DNA of 16,762 nucleotides from Thermococcus sp. (GCA_027023165.1 JALVWX010000033.1:1-16762); one strand, 5' to 3'; shown: positions 1-6,509, counted from the stretch's first letter. Notes: generated by a model from the letters alone, not told the origin. Program-made: numbers and translations.

Positions 1-87
1 GAGTTAAAAGCTGGCACATTGATGGGAGTTCTAAGACTCGTCCAAATAAGCAAGGAGGACTTCATCAAAGCGTTAGAAGACCCTTAG
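1..87 (+). CDS. C-terminal end of an unidentified protein (partial)
   Basis: An open frame runs from the window edge to a TAG stop at 85-87 and gives 28 residues ending in KALEDP. The tail looks helical and charged. It is too short for me to assign a family. The ribosome binding site of the next gene overlaps its stop codon, so the two genes are probably cotranscribed and translationally linked. Its true start and size lie outside the window. Confidence 0.6.
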   Translation, partial: ELKAGTLMGVLRLVQISKEDFIKALEDP

Positions 88-96
88 GTGATGCTC

Positions 97-1101
97 ATGG
101 CAAGGGATGAAGTTAGGAGAATCCTTCCGGCAGATATAAAGCGGGAAGTGTTGATTAAGGACGAGAAGGCCGAGACCAACCCGAAGTGGGGCTTTCCGCC
201 GGAGAAGAGACCAATGGAGATGCACATGCAGTTTGGTATAATAAACCTCGACAAACCACCCGGCCCCACGAGCCACGAGGTCGTCGCCTGGATAAAGAGG
301 CTCTTTAACCTCAACAAGGCCGGCCACGGCGGAACCCTCGATCCTAAGGTCAGCGGTGTCCTTCCGGTCGCACTTGAGAGGGCCACCCGCGTAGTCCAGG
401 CCCTCCTCCCGGCCGGTAAGGAGTACGTTGCTCTAATGCACCTCCACGGTGACGTTCCGGAGGACAGAATCCGCGCGGTTATGAGGGAGTTTGAGGGCGA
501 GATAATCCAGAGACCGCCGCTAAGGAGTGCGGTCAAGAGAAGGCTGAGGACGAGGAAGGTCTACTACATCGAGGTGCTTGAGATAGACGGCAGGGACGTT
601 CTGTTCAGGGTGGGCGTTGAGGCTGGAACCTACATCCGCTCGCTCATTCACCACCTGGGCCTGGCCCTTGGAGTGGGAGCGCACATGGCCGAGCTGCGCC
701 GTACCAGAAGCGGTCCCTTCAAGGAGGACGATACGCTCGTGACCCTCCACGACCTGGTGGACTACTACCACTTCTGGAAGGACGACGGCATCGAGGAGTA
801 CTTCAGAAGAGCGATACAGCCGATGGAGATGGCCGTGGAGCACCTTCCAAAGGTGTGGGCCAGAGATTCCGCCGTTTCGGCGGTAACCTACGGTGCAGAT
901 TTGGCCGTCCCCGGCATAGTTAAGCTCCACAAGGGGATAAAACCCGGTGATCTCGTCGCGGTTATGAGCCTCAAGGACGAGCTTGTGGCCCTTGGAAAGG
1001 CCAAGATGAGCAGTGCCGACATGCTGAAGAAGAGCAAGGGCATAGCTGTCGATGTGGACAAGGTGTTCATGCCGAGGGACTGGTATCCGAAACTCTGGTG
1101 A
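97..1101 (+). CDS. cbf5: Cbf5/TruB-family tRNA and rRNA pseudouridine synthase (H/ACA RNP catalytic subunit)
   Basis: This is the archaeal Cbf5 (dyskerin homologue). It converts target uridines to pseudouridine, guided by H/ACA RNAs together with Nop10, Gar1 and L7Ae, and can also make tRNA Psi55. It is recognised by near-identity to Pyrococcus Cbf5 as I remember it. The N-terminal arm (about residues 1-45) precedes the TruB catalytic domain. The motif GGTLDPKVSG carries the catalytic aspartate, D82 from the chosen start. The YIRSLIHHLG segment follows, and a PUA domain occupies roughly residues 250-325 up to the conserved end RDWYPKLW. I chose ATG 97 because AGGTGAT at 86-92 lies four bases before it. 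In-frame GTG 88 and ATG 91 fall inside that site. Length, 334 residues, is normal for the family. The ribosome binding site overlaps the stop of the upstream gene. Confidence 0.97.
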   Translation: MARDEVRRILPADIKREVLIKDEKAETNPKWGFPPEKRPMEMHMQFGIINLDKPPGPTSHEVVAWIKRLFNLNKAGHGGTLDPKVSGVLPVALERATRVVQALLPAGKEYVALMHLHGDVPEDRIRAVMREFEGEIIQRPPLRSAVKRRLRTRKVYYIEVLEIDGRDVLFRVGVEAGTYIRSLIHHLGLALGVGAHMAELRRTRSGPFKEDDTLVTLHDLVDYYHFWKDDGIEEYFRRAIQPMEMAVEHLPKVWARDSAVSAVTYGADLAVPGIVKLHKGIKPGDLVAVMSLKDELVALGKAKMSSADMLKKSKGIAVDVDKVFMPRDWYPKLW

Positions 1102-1346
1102 CGAAAGACAAGGGGGCTCCGCCCCCTTATCTCTCTGTACTCTCAAACCCCCGATGCGGGGTTTCACCCCGCGACCCCGTTTTTCTCCAAACTGCTGGGG
1201 GGCTAACGCCCCCACACCCCAAACTTTTATTGCATAAAACGCTCGTTTGTGCTCTTTTGTTCGCTCTCTTACTCTTGCTTCTTTCGACTCATTCTCGTCG
1301 TTTTGATACGGTTGTAAATTGAAAATCCTACGAAAAAAAAACGGAA
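1102..1346. other. Intergenic region after cbf5, no gene seen
   Basis: The first half is GC-rich and folds into three hairpins (listed separately). The second half, from about 1215, is AT-rich, with pyrimidine-rich stretches and a run of nine A at 1333-1341. Short open frames cross it in several frames but lack ribosome binding sites and recognisable sequence. I see no coding potential. It separates the GC-rich housekeeping genes from the 1425-2572 island. Confidence 0.6.
1110..1213. repeat. Cluster of three GC-rich hairpins, possible terminator or interspersed repeat
   Basis: Three inverted repeats follow cbf5 at short intervals. The first has arms AAGGGGGC/GCCCCCTT around a TCC loop (1110-1128). 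The second has arms GCGGGGT/ACCCCGC around TTC (1156-1172). The third has arms GGGGGC/GCCCCC around TAAC (1198-1213). A run of five T follows the second hairpin and four T follow the third. They may end cbf5 transcription or stabilise its 3' end. The arrangement also resembles the small GC-rich palindromic elements scattered between genes in many prokaryotes. Copy number in this genome is unknown from the window. Confidence 0.6.
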
Positions 1347-1367
1347 CTTGTTACTTTAAGTAAAAAG
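1347..1367. promoter_or_regulatory. Imperfect palindrome upstream of the halocin-like gene promoter, candidate operator
   Basis: A perfect core TTACTT-T-AAGTAA (1351-1363) extends to CTT...AAG at 1347-1349 and 1365-1367, with one mismatched pair (G1350/A1364). The centre, 1357, lies about 20 bases upstream of the TATA box at 1373-1380. That is where archaeal activators, or repressors that block BRE contact, commonly bind. The regulator is unknown. Confidence 0.4.
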
Positions 1368-1380
1368 AAAAGTTTATATA
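1368..1380 (+). promoter_or_regulatory. BRE/TATA promoter of the halocin-like gene
   Basis: The sequence AAAAG-TTTATATA gives a purine-rich BRE followed by a strong TATA box at 1373-1380. Transcription would start near 1402-1405, leaving a leader of about 20 bases with the ribosome binding site GGTGGT (1415-1420) five bases before ATG 1425. This is one of the best promoter matches in the window, so the gene is probably expressed on its own transcript. Confidence 0.7.
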
Positions 1381-1424
1381 GTTTCATGTATTATCAAGAG
1401 TGACCAACTGGTCAGGTGGTGGCC

Positions 1425-2366
1425 ATGAAGTGGGGGAAGACTGCTTTCGGGGTTTTTCTCGTTGTCATGGTGTTGAGCCTGCAGTTGATAGCCGCTCCTC
1501 AGGCCATGGCAATGAGCACGAACAACACCAGCATAACCTTTAGGAGGGCAGTTGTTGCCTGGTATGACAACAAGGGTAGACTCCAGATGAACGTCACTTG
1601 GGTGAACAAGACCATTGACTTCGCTAACTTGACTAAGGGCTGTCCGCTCCACAAGTCCAACATTACTCCCAAGGTTAACGTTTCTGTGGTCACGCTTTAC
1701 AACATGAGTAAGAAGCATGAGCAGTTGCTGTTCTTTAGACTGAACTTCTACAACAGCACGTTCAACTACACGATGTACGCGCTCGTTTATCGTGCCGAGA
1801 GAAGCCAGTACAACTTTACTGTGATCACTAGAATCTTCACTGATCCCGAAACGGGGGAGTATCGGGTTTTTGTTACTGCCCTTAACATTGCACCAATAGA
1901 AGATAAGGCATTGCCTGTTGGAGATACGATTATCACTAGGGATAATCTCACACTTTCAGAATATTATTGGACCTTGAACAAGGTTCTCATGAAGCTTCGC
2001 AGGGGTGATGAGACGAACTGGATTTGGGGCAGGAGTGCTTACGAGTTAAGGCACTTATCGCACTTGGTGAGGCTTAAGCTACCTGAGTACAACCAAGGGA
2101 AAGCAATAGGGTCAATGATCATTATGGATGGAGCAGCAGATTGTGTGTTTTGCGTGGCTCAGATTGTTACAACATATTACTCCCTCCCCTTCTGTGCCAC
2201 ATGTCTTTCATGTGCAGCGGCTTGTGCCACCATATTTACCGTTTGGTGGTGTATAGGATGTATCGCGGTCCCGTGTAGTGTCTGCATTATAACGTTGAGT
2301 GCCCATGTATACTCATGTTGTATGTGCGCGGAGTACATGGGGTGGATTGACTGTCCAATGGGTTAA
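1425..2366 (+). CDS. Secreted preprotein with 14-cysteine C-terminal peptide, halocin C8-like archaeocin candidate
   Basis: Residues 1-29 form a Sec-type signal peptide: K2 and K5, a hydrophobic core at about 7-23, and likely cleavage after AMA. Residues 30 to about 236 hold 12 N-X-S/T sequons (N33 to N174) and one cysteine, C73. This marks it as extracytoplasmic and probably heavily N-glycosylated. The last 74 residues carry 14 cysteines (C240 to C310), beginning with CVFC and including CATCLSC, WWCIGC and CCMC. They alternate with hydrophobic stretches, as in a compact disulfide-rich membrane-active peptide. The plan of signal, roughly 200-residue middle and cysteine-rich tail matches the halocin C8 precursor ProC8, whose middle part (HalI) gives immunity. 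ProC8's peptide has ten cysteines, so the match is architectural and not shown by alignment. ATG 1425 is chosen over GTG 1416 because GGTGGT lies at the right distance. Codons are more A/T-ending than in neighbouring genes, which suggests transfer. Alternatives are a cysteine-rich surface protein or adhesin. Confidence 0.6.
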   Translation: MKWGKTAFGVFLVVMVLSLQLIAAPQAMAMSTNNTSITFRRAVVAWYDNKGRLQMNVTWVNKTIDFANLTKGCPLHKSNITPKVNVSVVTLYNMSKKHEQLLFFRLNFYNSTFNYTMYALVYRAERSQYNFTVITRIFTDPETGEYRVFVTALNIAPIEDKALPVGDTIITRDNLTLSEYYWTLNKVLMKLRRGDETNWIWGRSAYELRHLSHLVRLKLPEYNQGKAIGSMIIMDGAADCVFCVAQIVTTYYSLPFCATCLSCAAACATIFTVWWCIGCIAVPCSVCIITLSAHVYSCCMCAEYMGWIDCPMG

Positions 2367-2388
2367 AATTCTTTTTATCTTTTTTCTC
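2367..2388 (+). terminator. Oligo-T terminator after the halocin-like gene
   Basis: Two T-rich runs, CTTTTTATC and TTTTTTC, follow the stop codon at 2364-2366 directly. Archaeal RNA polymerase terminates at oligo-T without needing a hairpin. Readthrough into the small gene at 2411 remains possible, since I see no clear TATA box in the 44-base gap. Confidence 0.5.
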
Positions 2389-2410
2389 TGTGACAATTAG
2401 GGGAACGAAG

Positions 2411-2572
2411 ATGAGGTTTAAGAAAATTGATGATAAGAAGCTTGGGGCGCTGATGGCATTGGTAGGTATCATGGGCGTTCTGTGGAATCTTCATGAGAAC
2501 AGGTTACTCGGGCTTGCGCTGTTCACACTAATGATCGCTGAGGGGGCATTGCTCATTGGGAGATCAGACTGA
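2411..2572 (+). CDS. Small two-helix membrane protein next to the halocin-like gene
   Basis: This 53-residue protein has a basic, hydrophilic start (MRFKKIDDKK) and two predicted membrane helices, at about residues 11-27 and 32-49, joined by the short polar turn HENR. It ends in GRSD. I do not recognise a family. ATG 2411 is preferred over GTG 2390 because AGGGG at 2399-2403 sits upstream and the longer form would start inside the T-rich terminator tract. It lies 44 bases after the halocin-like gene on the same strand. Its size and shape suit an accessory immunity or export-associated protein for a secreted peptide, but that is inference from position only. A chance open frame is less likely, given the clean two-helix pattern. 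Confidence 0.55.
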   Translation: MRFKKIDDKKLGALMALVGIMGVLWNLHENRLLGLALFTLMIAEGALLIGRSD

Positions 2573-2601
2573 TATCGGATTTGTGTGACTTCCACCTCAT
2601 C

Positions 2602-2609
2602 TTTATAAA
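2602..2609 (+). promoter_or_regulatory. TATA box of the methyltransferase gene, leaderless transcript likely
   Basis: TTTATAAA at 2602-2609 is centred about 25 bases before ATG 2631. The region just before the ATG is C-rich (CTTATCCCCAACC) and has no ribosome binding site. Transcription is therefore expected to start at or next to the A of the start codon, giving a leaderless mRNA. Confidence 0.65.
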
Positions 2610-2630
2610 CCCCTCTCCTTATCCCCAACC

Positions 2631-3218
2631 ATGAGCCACTACTACTCCGAAGAGCCGAGCACACCGTTGAAGACCAAAACGATAGAGGTCTGCCTTAGGG
2701 GTCACTGCTTCAAGTTCATCACAGCTAGCGGAGTGTTTTCCTTCGGCAAACTCGACAGGGGAACCGAACTGTTGATAGAGAACATGGTTCTCGATGAGAA
2801 CTGGCGCGTTCTGGATCTGGGGTGCGGCTACGGTGCCATTGGCATCGTCGCCTCCCGCTTCGTTGACCATGTTATTATGACCGACGTGAACAGGAGAGCG
2901 GTTAGCATAGCGAGGAAAAACTTAAAAATCAACGGCGTTAGAAACGCCGAGGTTAGGTGGGGAAGCCTCTACGAGGCAGTTAAAGGAGAAAAGTTCGACG
3001 CAATCATCACTAACCCCCCGGTGCACGCGGGAAAGGAAGTGCTGAGGGAAATAGTTATAAACGCTCCCCGGCATCTCAACGATGGAGGCCTCCTGCAGCT
3101 CGTTATCAAGACAAAGCAGGGGGCAAAATATATTAAGGCTCTAATGGATGACCACTTCACCGAAGTGAGAGAGCTGGCTAAGGGGTCTGGCTATCGCGTG
3201 TATGCCGGGATCGCCTAG
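2631..3218 (+). CDS. Class I SAM-dependent methyltransferase, RsmC/MJ0882-like (MTS domain)
   Basis: The 195-residue protein has one Rossmann-type methyltransferase domain. Motif I, RVLDLGCGYGAIG, is at about 59-71 and binds S-adenosylmethionine. The acidic end of strand 2 is TDVNRRA at 84-90. The catalytic motif NPPVHAG at 128-134 is typical of enzymes that methylate an exocyclic amino group of a base. The length and NPP-x-H form match the archaeal MJ0882 family, related to the 16S rRNA m2G enzymes RsmC and RsmD, so an RNA guanine N2 target is likely but unproven. The N-terminal segment GVFSFGKLDRGTELL is also typical of this family. The gene appears leaderless. Its last five codons, AGIA plus stop, overlap the first 15 bases of the tRNA-Ser gene. 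Confidence 0.85.
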   Translation: MSHYYSEEPSTPLKTKTIEVCLRGHCFKFITASGVFSFGKLDRGTELLIENMVLDENWRVLDLGCGYGAIGIVASRFVDHVIMTDVNRRAVSIARKNLKINGVRNAEVRWGSLYEAVKGEKFDAIITNPPVHAGKEVLREIVINAPRHLNDGGLLQLVIKTKQGAKYIKALMDDHFTEVRELAKGSGYRVYAGIA

Positions 3219-3290
3219 CCTGGGATGGCGCGGGCCTTGAGAGCCCGTGTCCGCTTGGACACCGGGGTTCAAATCCCCGTCCCGGCGCCA
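3204..3290 (+). tRNA. tRNA-Ser(UGA)
   Basis: The acceptor stem is GCCGGGA/TCCCGGC with discriminator G and encoded CCA. The anticodon stem CGGGC/GCCCG encloses loop CTTGAGA, giving anticodon UGA. A long variable arm, GTCC-GCTT-GGAC, confirms a class II serine tRNA, and the T loop is TTCAAAT. The 5' end lies inside the methyltransferase gene, whose stop TAG forms tRNA bases 13-15 and so includes the conserved A14. I see no TATA box 25-35 bases upstream, so it may be processed from the methyltransferase transcript. Confidence 0.95.
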
Positions 3291-3325
3291 AAATCCTCTA
3301 AGAAGGATGTGGAGGTGTATTCGTA

Positions 3326-3775
3326 ATGACCGAGAACTTCAGACACATCGTCCGTGTGGCGGGTGTTGACCTTAAGGGAGACAAACAGCTCAGATGGGCC
3401 CTCACGGGCATTAGGGGTATAGGAATAAACTTCGCCACGATGGTGCTTAGGGTGGCCGGCATAGACCCGTACATGAAGACCGGCTACCTGACCGACGAGC
3501 AGGTTAAGACCATAGAGAAGATACTCGAGGACCCGGTTGCCCACGGTATTCCGGCATGGGCCGTCAACAGGCCGAAGGACTATGAGACCGGTAAGGACAT
3601 GCACCTCATTACGGCCAAGCTCGCCATGGCCTGGCGCGAGGACTTCAACAGGCTCCGCAGGATCAAGTCCTACCGCGGTATAAGGCTTGAGCGCGGTCTG
3701 CCCGTTCGCGGCCAGAGGACGAGGTCAAACTTCAGGCACGGTAGCACGCTCGGCGTCAGCAGAAGGAAGAAGTGA
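3326..3775 (+). CDS. rps13: Ribosomal protein S13 (uS13)
   Basis: This is the small-subunit head protein S13, which contacts the A and P site tRNAs and the B1 bridges to the large subunit. The 149-residue sequence shows the family's N-terminal part [15 protein letters not shown], the helix-hairpin-helix-like [13 protein letters not shown], and the conserved basic end [17 protein letters not shown]. The archaeal form has an insert and a longer tail than bacterial S13, as seen here. GGAGGTG at 3311-3317 lies eight bases before ATG 3326. It opens the archaeal S13-S4-S11-RpoD cluster, 35 bases after tRNA-Ser. Confidence 0.98.
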   Translation: MTENFRHIVRVAGVDLKGDKQLRWALTGIRGIGINFATMVLRVAGIDPYMKTGYLTDEQVKTIEKILEDPVAHGIPAWAVNRPKDYETGKDMHLITAKLAMAWREDFNRLRRIKSYRGIRLERGLPVRGQRTRSNFRHGSTLGVSRRKK

Positions 3776-3785
3776 GGTGGTGTAA

Positions 3786-4328
3786 ATGGGAGACCCAAAG
3801 AGACAGAGGAAGAAGTATGAGACTCCCTCTCACCCTTGGATTAAGGAGAGGCTCGACCGCGAGAGAGTCCTCATGAAGAAGTACGCCCTCAAAAACAAGA
3901 AGGAACTCTGGAGGCACGAGACCCAGCTCAAGGAGTTCAGGAGAAGGGCTAGGCGCCTTCTCGCGGCCCGTGGAAAGCAGGCAGAGATCGAGAGGGTTCA
4001 GCTCCTCCAGAGGCTCAACAGACTCGGCCTCCTTCCTGCCGATGCGGTCCTCGATGACGTTCTCTCACTTGCCATTGAGGACGTTCTCGACAGACGCCTT
4101 CAGACGGTTGTCTTCAAGAAGGGCCTTGCAAGGACCATCGGGCAGGCTAGACAGCTCATAGTCCACGGTCACATTGAGGTAAACGGCCAGGTCATCCGAT
4201 CTCCGGGCTACCTCGTCCTCAAGGAGGAGGAAGATACCATAACCTACGCGAGGAACTCTCCCTTCGCCAAGGAGAGCCACCCCGAGAGGATGGTTATTGA
4301 ACAGGCCAAGCAGGGTGGTGAGGCATGA
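3786..4328 (+). CDS. rps4: Ribosomal protein S4 (uS4)
   Basis: S4 is a primary 16S rRNA binder that nucleates small-subunit assembly. The 180-residue sequence has the archaeal N-terminal region without the zinc-binding cysteines of some bacterial S4 proteins. It is followed by an S4 RNA-binding domain at about 102-165, seen in [27 protein letters not shown] and RSPGYLV. The ribosome binding site GAGGTGGT (3774-3781) overlaps the rps13 stop codon, and the gene's own stop overlaps the rps11 start as ATGA. All three are therefore translated from one message. Confidence 0.98.
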   Translation: MGDPKRQRKKYETPSHPWIKERLDRERVLMKKYALKNKKELWRHETQLKEFRRRARRLLAARGKQAEIERVQLLQRLNRLGLLPADAVLDDVLSLAIEDVLDRRLQTVVFKKGLARTIGQARQLIVHGHIEVNGQVIRSPGYLVLKEEEDTITYARNSPFAKESHPERMVIEQAKQGGEA

Positions 4329-4744
4329 GCGAGGAAGCCCAGCAGGTTAACCTTAAGAAGAAGGAGAAGTGGGGAGTTGCCCACATCTACTCCTCCTACA
4401 ACAACACGATAATACACATTACCGACCTCACCGGGGCCGAGACGGTCAGCAGGTGGAGCGGTGGTATGGTCGTCAAGGCCGACAGGGACGAGCCTTCCCC
4501 GTACGCGGCTATGATAGCCGCCAGGAGGGCCGCTGAAGAAGCTATGGAGAAGGGCTTCACCGGCGTTCACATCAAGGTCCGCGCCCCGGGCGGAAGCAAG
4601 AGCAAGAGTCCCGGTCCAGGTGCCCAGGCGGCAATACGTGCCCTCGCCAGGGCCGGCCTCAGGATAGGAAGGGTTGAGGACGCCACCCCCATTCCGCACG
4701 ACGGAACCAGGCCGAAGGGTGGGAGAAGGGGCAGGCGCGTCTGA
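4325..4744 (+). CDS. rps11: Ribosomal protein S11 (uS11)
   Basis: S11 sits on the small-subunit platform near the Shine-Dalgarno helix and the E site. The 139-residue sequence shows [18 protein letters not shown], the basic core [18 protein letters not shown] and the invariant archaeal/eukaryotic tail [21 protein letters not shown] 4325 overlaps the rps4 stop by the ATGA arrangement. The ribosome binding site GGTGGTGAGG lies inside the end of rps4, so the two genes are translationally coupled. Confidence 0.98.
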   Translation: MSEEAQQVNLKKKEKWGVAHIYSSYNNTIIHITDLTGAETVSRWSGGMVVKADRDEPSPYAAMIAARRAAEEAMEKGFTGVHIKVRAPGGSKSKSPGPGAQAAIRALARAGLRIGRVEDATPIPHDGTRPKGGRRGRRV

Positions 4745-4764
4745 CCCCTCAAAACTTCTTTTTT

Positions 4765-4770
4765 GGTGAT
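4765..4770 (+). promoter_or_regulatory. Ribosome binding site deciding the rpoD start
   Basis: GGTGAT, complementary to the 16S 3' end, lies four bases before ATG 4775. It overlaps the in-frame candidates TTG 4763, GTG 4766 and ATG 4769, so those are unlikely starts. The T-rich run just before it (4755-4764) could allow some termination between rps11 and rpoD. Confidence 0.6.
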
Positions 4771-4774
4771 GCCG

Positions 4775-5557
4775 ATGGAACCAAAGTTCCGAATTCTTGA
4801 GAAAAGAGCCGATTCGATTAAGTTCATCGTCGAGGGCATCGACGTTCCCTTTGCCAACGCCCTCAGGAGGACCATCCTCGCCGACGTCCCGACCTTTGCC
4901 GTCGATGAGGTCGAGTTCTTCGAGAACGATTCGGCCCTCTTTGATGAGATAATCGCCCACAGGATAGGCCTTATCCCGCTCACTACTCCGGTTGAGAGGT
5001 TCTCCCTCGATGCCCTAGAACTCGATGACTACACCGTTACGCTTTCCCTTGAAGCAGAGGGGCCGGGAATGGTTTACTCCGGCGACCTCAAGAGTAGCGA
5101 CGAGGGGATAAAACCCGCCAACCCAGACATTCCGATAGTCAAGCTCGCCGAGGGCCAGAGGCTTACGCTCAACGCCTACGCGAGGCTCGGCCGTGGAAAG
5201 GACCACGCCAAGTGGCAGCCGGGCTTCGTTTACTACAAGTACCTCACAAAGATACACGTGAGCAAGGATGTTCCCGACTGGAAGGAACTAAAGGCCCTCG
5301 CCGAAAGGCGCGGTCTGCCGGTTGAGGAGACCGACAGCGAGCTGGTCATAACCACCACCAAGGCATTCTACCTGCCGAGGGAGTTCGATGGATACGTTGG
5401 TGACAAGATACGTGAGGAGGTAATCCCCGGTTCGTTCGTCTTCACCGTCGAGACCAACGGAGAACTCCCCGTTGAGGAAATCGTGGCCATAGCCCTCAAA
5501 ATCCTCATGAGGAAGAGCGATAGATTTATAAACGAGCTTCATAAATTAGCCGACTGA
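4775..5557 (+). CDS. rpoD: DNA-directed RNA polymerase subunit D (Rpo3)
   Basis: Rpo3 is the archaeal counterpart of bacterial alpha and eukaryotic Rpb3. With Rpo11, Rpo10 and Rpo12 it forms the assembly platform of RNA polymerase. The 260-residue protein begins [10 protein letters not shown] and carries the alpha-like dimerisation motif [21 protein letters not shown] (about 28-48). A central domain insert spans about 155-215, and the C-terminal helix region ends [22 protein letters not shown]. The insert corresponds to the domain that holds a 4Fe-4S cluster in some archaea. This protein contains no cysteine at all, so it cannot bind a cluster, as expected for Thermococcales. The end of the coding region doubles as the likely promoter of the next tRNA-Leu gene. 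Confidence 0.97.
   Translation: MEPKFRILEKRADSIKFIVEGIDVPFANALRRTILADVPTFAVDEVEFFENDSALFDEIIAHRIGLIPLTTPVERFSLDALELDDYTVTLSLEAEGPGMVYSGDLKSSDEGIKPANPDIPIVKLAEGQRLTLNAYARLGRGKDHAKWQPGFVYYKYLTKIHVSKDVPDWKELKALAERRGLPVEETDSELVITTTKAFYLPREFDGYVGDKIREEVIPGSFVFTVETNGELPVEEIVAIALKILMRKSDRFINELHKLAD
5525..5532 (+). promoter_or_regulatory. TATA box of tRNA-Leu(CAG) inside rpoD
   Basis: TTTATAAA lies within the last codons of rpoD (encoding RFIN), centred about 30 bases before the mature 5' end of tRNA-Leu(CAG). The spacing fits independent transcription of the tRNA. It would also drive rpl18e and the genes after it unless transcription ends first. Confidence 0.5.
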
Positions 5558-5558
5558 C

Positions 5559-5646
5559 GCGGGGGTAGCCGAGCCTGGCCAAAGGCGCGGGATTCAGGGT
5601 CCCGTCCCGTAGGGGTTCCGGGGTTCAAATCCCCGCCCCCGCACCA
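5559..5646 (+). tRNA. tRNA-Leu(CAG)
   Basis: The acceptor stem is GCGGGGG/CCCCCGC with discriminator A and encoded CCA. The anticodon stem CGGGA/TCCCG holds loop TTCAGGG, so the anticodon is CAG. The extended variable arm (CCCGTAGGGG) and the D arm beginning GCCGAGCC are typical of leucine tRNAs. The gene begins one base after the rpoD stop codon. Confidence 0.95.
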
Positions 5647-5708
5647 GTATTTACGTTCACCCCGTTAAACTGTCGGTTTCCCTGCGAGAGCTTTGAGGAG
5701 GTATGTTC

Positions 5709-6074
5709 ATGGTTAAGAGAACCGGACCCACTGACATCAACCTGAGGAGGCTCATCCGCTACCTCAGAAAGAAGTCGAACGAGGAAGGCGTCAAGATATG
5801 GAAGGACATCGCCTGGCGCCTTGAGAAGCCCAGGAGGCAGAGGGCTGAAGTGAACGTCAGCAAGATAAACCGCTACACCAAGGAAGGAGACACCGTTATC
5901 GTCCCCGGAAGCGTCCTCGGCGCTGGAAAACTCGAGCACAAAGTCACCGTCGCGGCCTGGAAGTTCAGCGAGACCGCCAAGAAGAAGATAGTTGAGGCCG
6001 GTGGAGAGGTCCTCACGATTGAGGAGCTTATCGAGAGGAACCCGAAGGGTAGTGGAGTAACCATAATGGAGTGA
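5709..6074 (+). CDS. rpl18e: Ribosomal protein L18e (eL18)
   Basis: L18e is an archaeal and eukaryotic large-subunit protein of the L15/L18e fold. The 121-residue sequence starts [22 protein letters not shown] and contains the [15 protein letters not shown] segment. It also has the [13 protein letters not shown] glycine-rich turn and the end [10 protein letters not shown], all family hallmarks. I chose ATG 5709 over ATG 5703 because GAGGAGGT occupies 5695-5702. That leaves six bases to 5709 but none to 5703. It starts the L18e-L13-S9-RpoN-RpoK part of the cluster, 62 bases after tRNA-Leu. Confidence 0.97.
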   Translation: MVKRTGPTDINLRRLIRYLRKKSNEEGVKIWKDIAWRLEKPRRQRAEVNVSKINRYTKEGDTVIVPGSVLGAGKLEHKVTVAAWKFSETAKKKIVEAGGEVLTIEELIERNPKGSGVTIME

Positions 6075-6080
6075 TGGGCC

Positions 6081-6509
6081 ATGAGGATTATCAACGCTGA
6101 AGGACTTATCCTGGGAAGGCTCGCCTCGAAGGTCGCCAAGATGCTCCTCGAGGGCGAGGAAGTCGTCATAGTCAACGCCGACAAGGCCATCATCACAGGA
6201 AACCGCGAGGACATCTTCGCCAAATACAAGCGGAGGACCGAGCTGAGAACTAGGACCAACCCGAGGAGGGGACCGTTCTACCCGAAGAGAAGCGATGAGA
6301 TAGTCAGGAGAACCGTCAGGGGAATGCTCCCCTGGAAGACCGACCGCGGAAGGAAGGCATACAGGAGGCTCAAGGTCTACGCCGGAATCCCTAGGGAGTT
6401 CCAGGGTAAGGAGTTTGAGACGATAATCGAGGCCGACGCTTCTAGGATTGCCACTCCCAAGTACGTCACCGTTGGAGAGGTTGCCAAGTTCCTCGGTGGA
6501 AAGTTCTGA
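6081..6509 (+). CDS. rpl13: Ribosomal protein L13 (uL13)
   Basis: L13 binds 23S rRNA early in large-subunit assembly. The 142-residue sequence shows [33 protein letters not shown] at the start. It then has [13 protein letters not shown] and the [25 protein letters not shown] block, all specific to archaeal and eukaryotic L13. It begins six bases after the rpl18e stop, and GTGATGG at the end of rpl18e can act as ribosome binding site. In archaea L13 and S9 are neighbours, as in bacteria. Confidence 0.98.
   Translation: MRIINAEGLILGRLASKVAKMLLEGEEVVIVNADKAIITGNREDIFAKYKRRTELRTRTNPRRGPFYPKRSDEIVRRTVRGMLPWKTDRGRKAYRRLKVYAGIPREFQGKEFETIIEADASRIATPKYVTVGEVAKFLGGKF

Noticed and set aside
520..1215. 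Long minus-strand open frame (231 codons) opposite cbf5
   Set aside because: It mirrors the codon pattern of cbf5, has no ribosome binding site and no recognisable sequence. High-GC genes often leave such antisense frames.
1150..1216. H/ACA guide RNA next to cbf5, suggested by hairpins and an ACA at 1214-1216
   Set aside because: The hairpins are short and perfectly paired, with no internal guide pocket and no kink-turn that I could find.
1102..1415. CRISPR or insertion sequence remnant in the large intergenic region
   Set aside because: There are no regularly spaced direct repeats, no transposase fragment and no terminal repeats with target duplication.
4775..5557. Iron-sulfur cluster domain in Rpo3
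   Set aside because: The domain insert is present, but the protein contains no cysteine, so no cluster can be bound.
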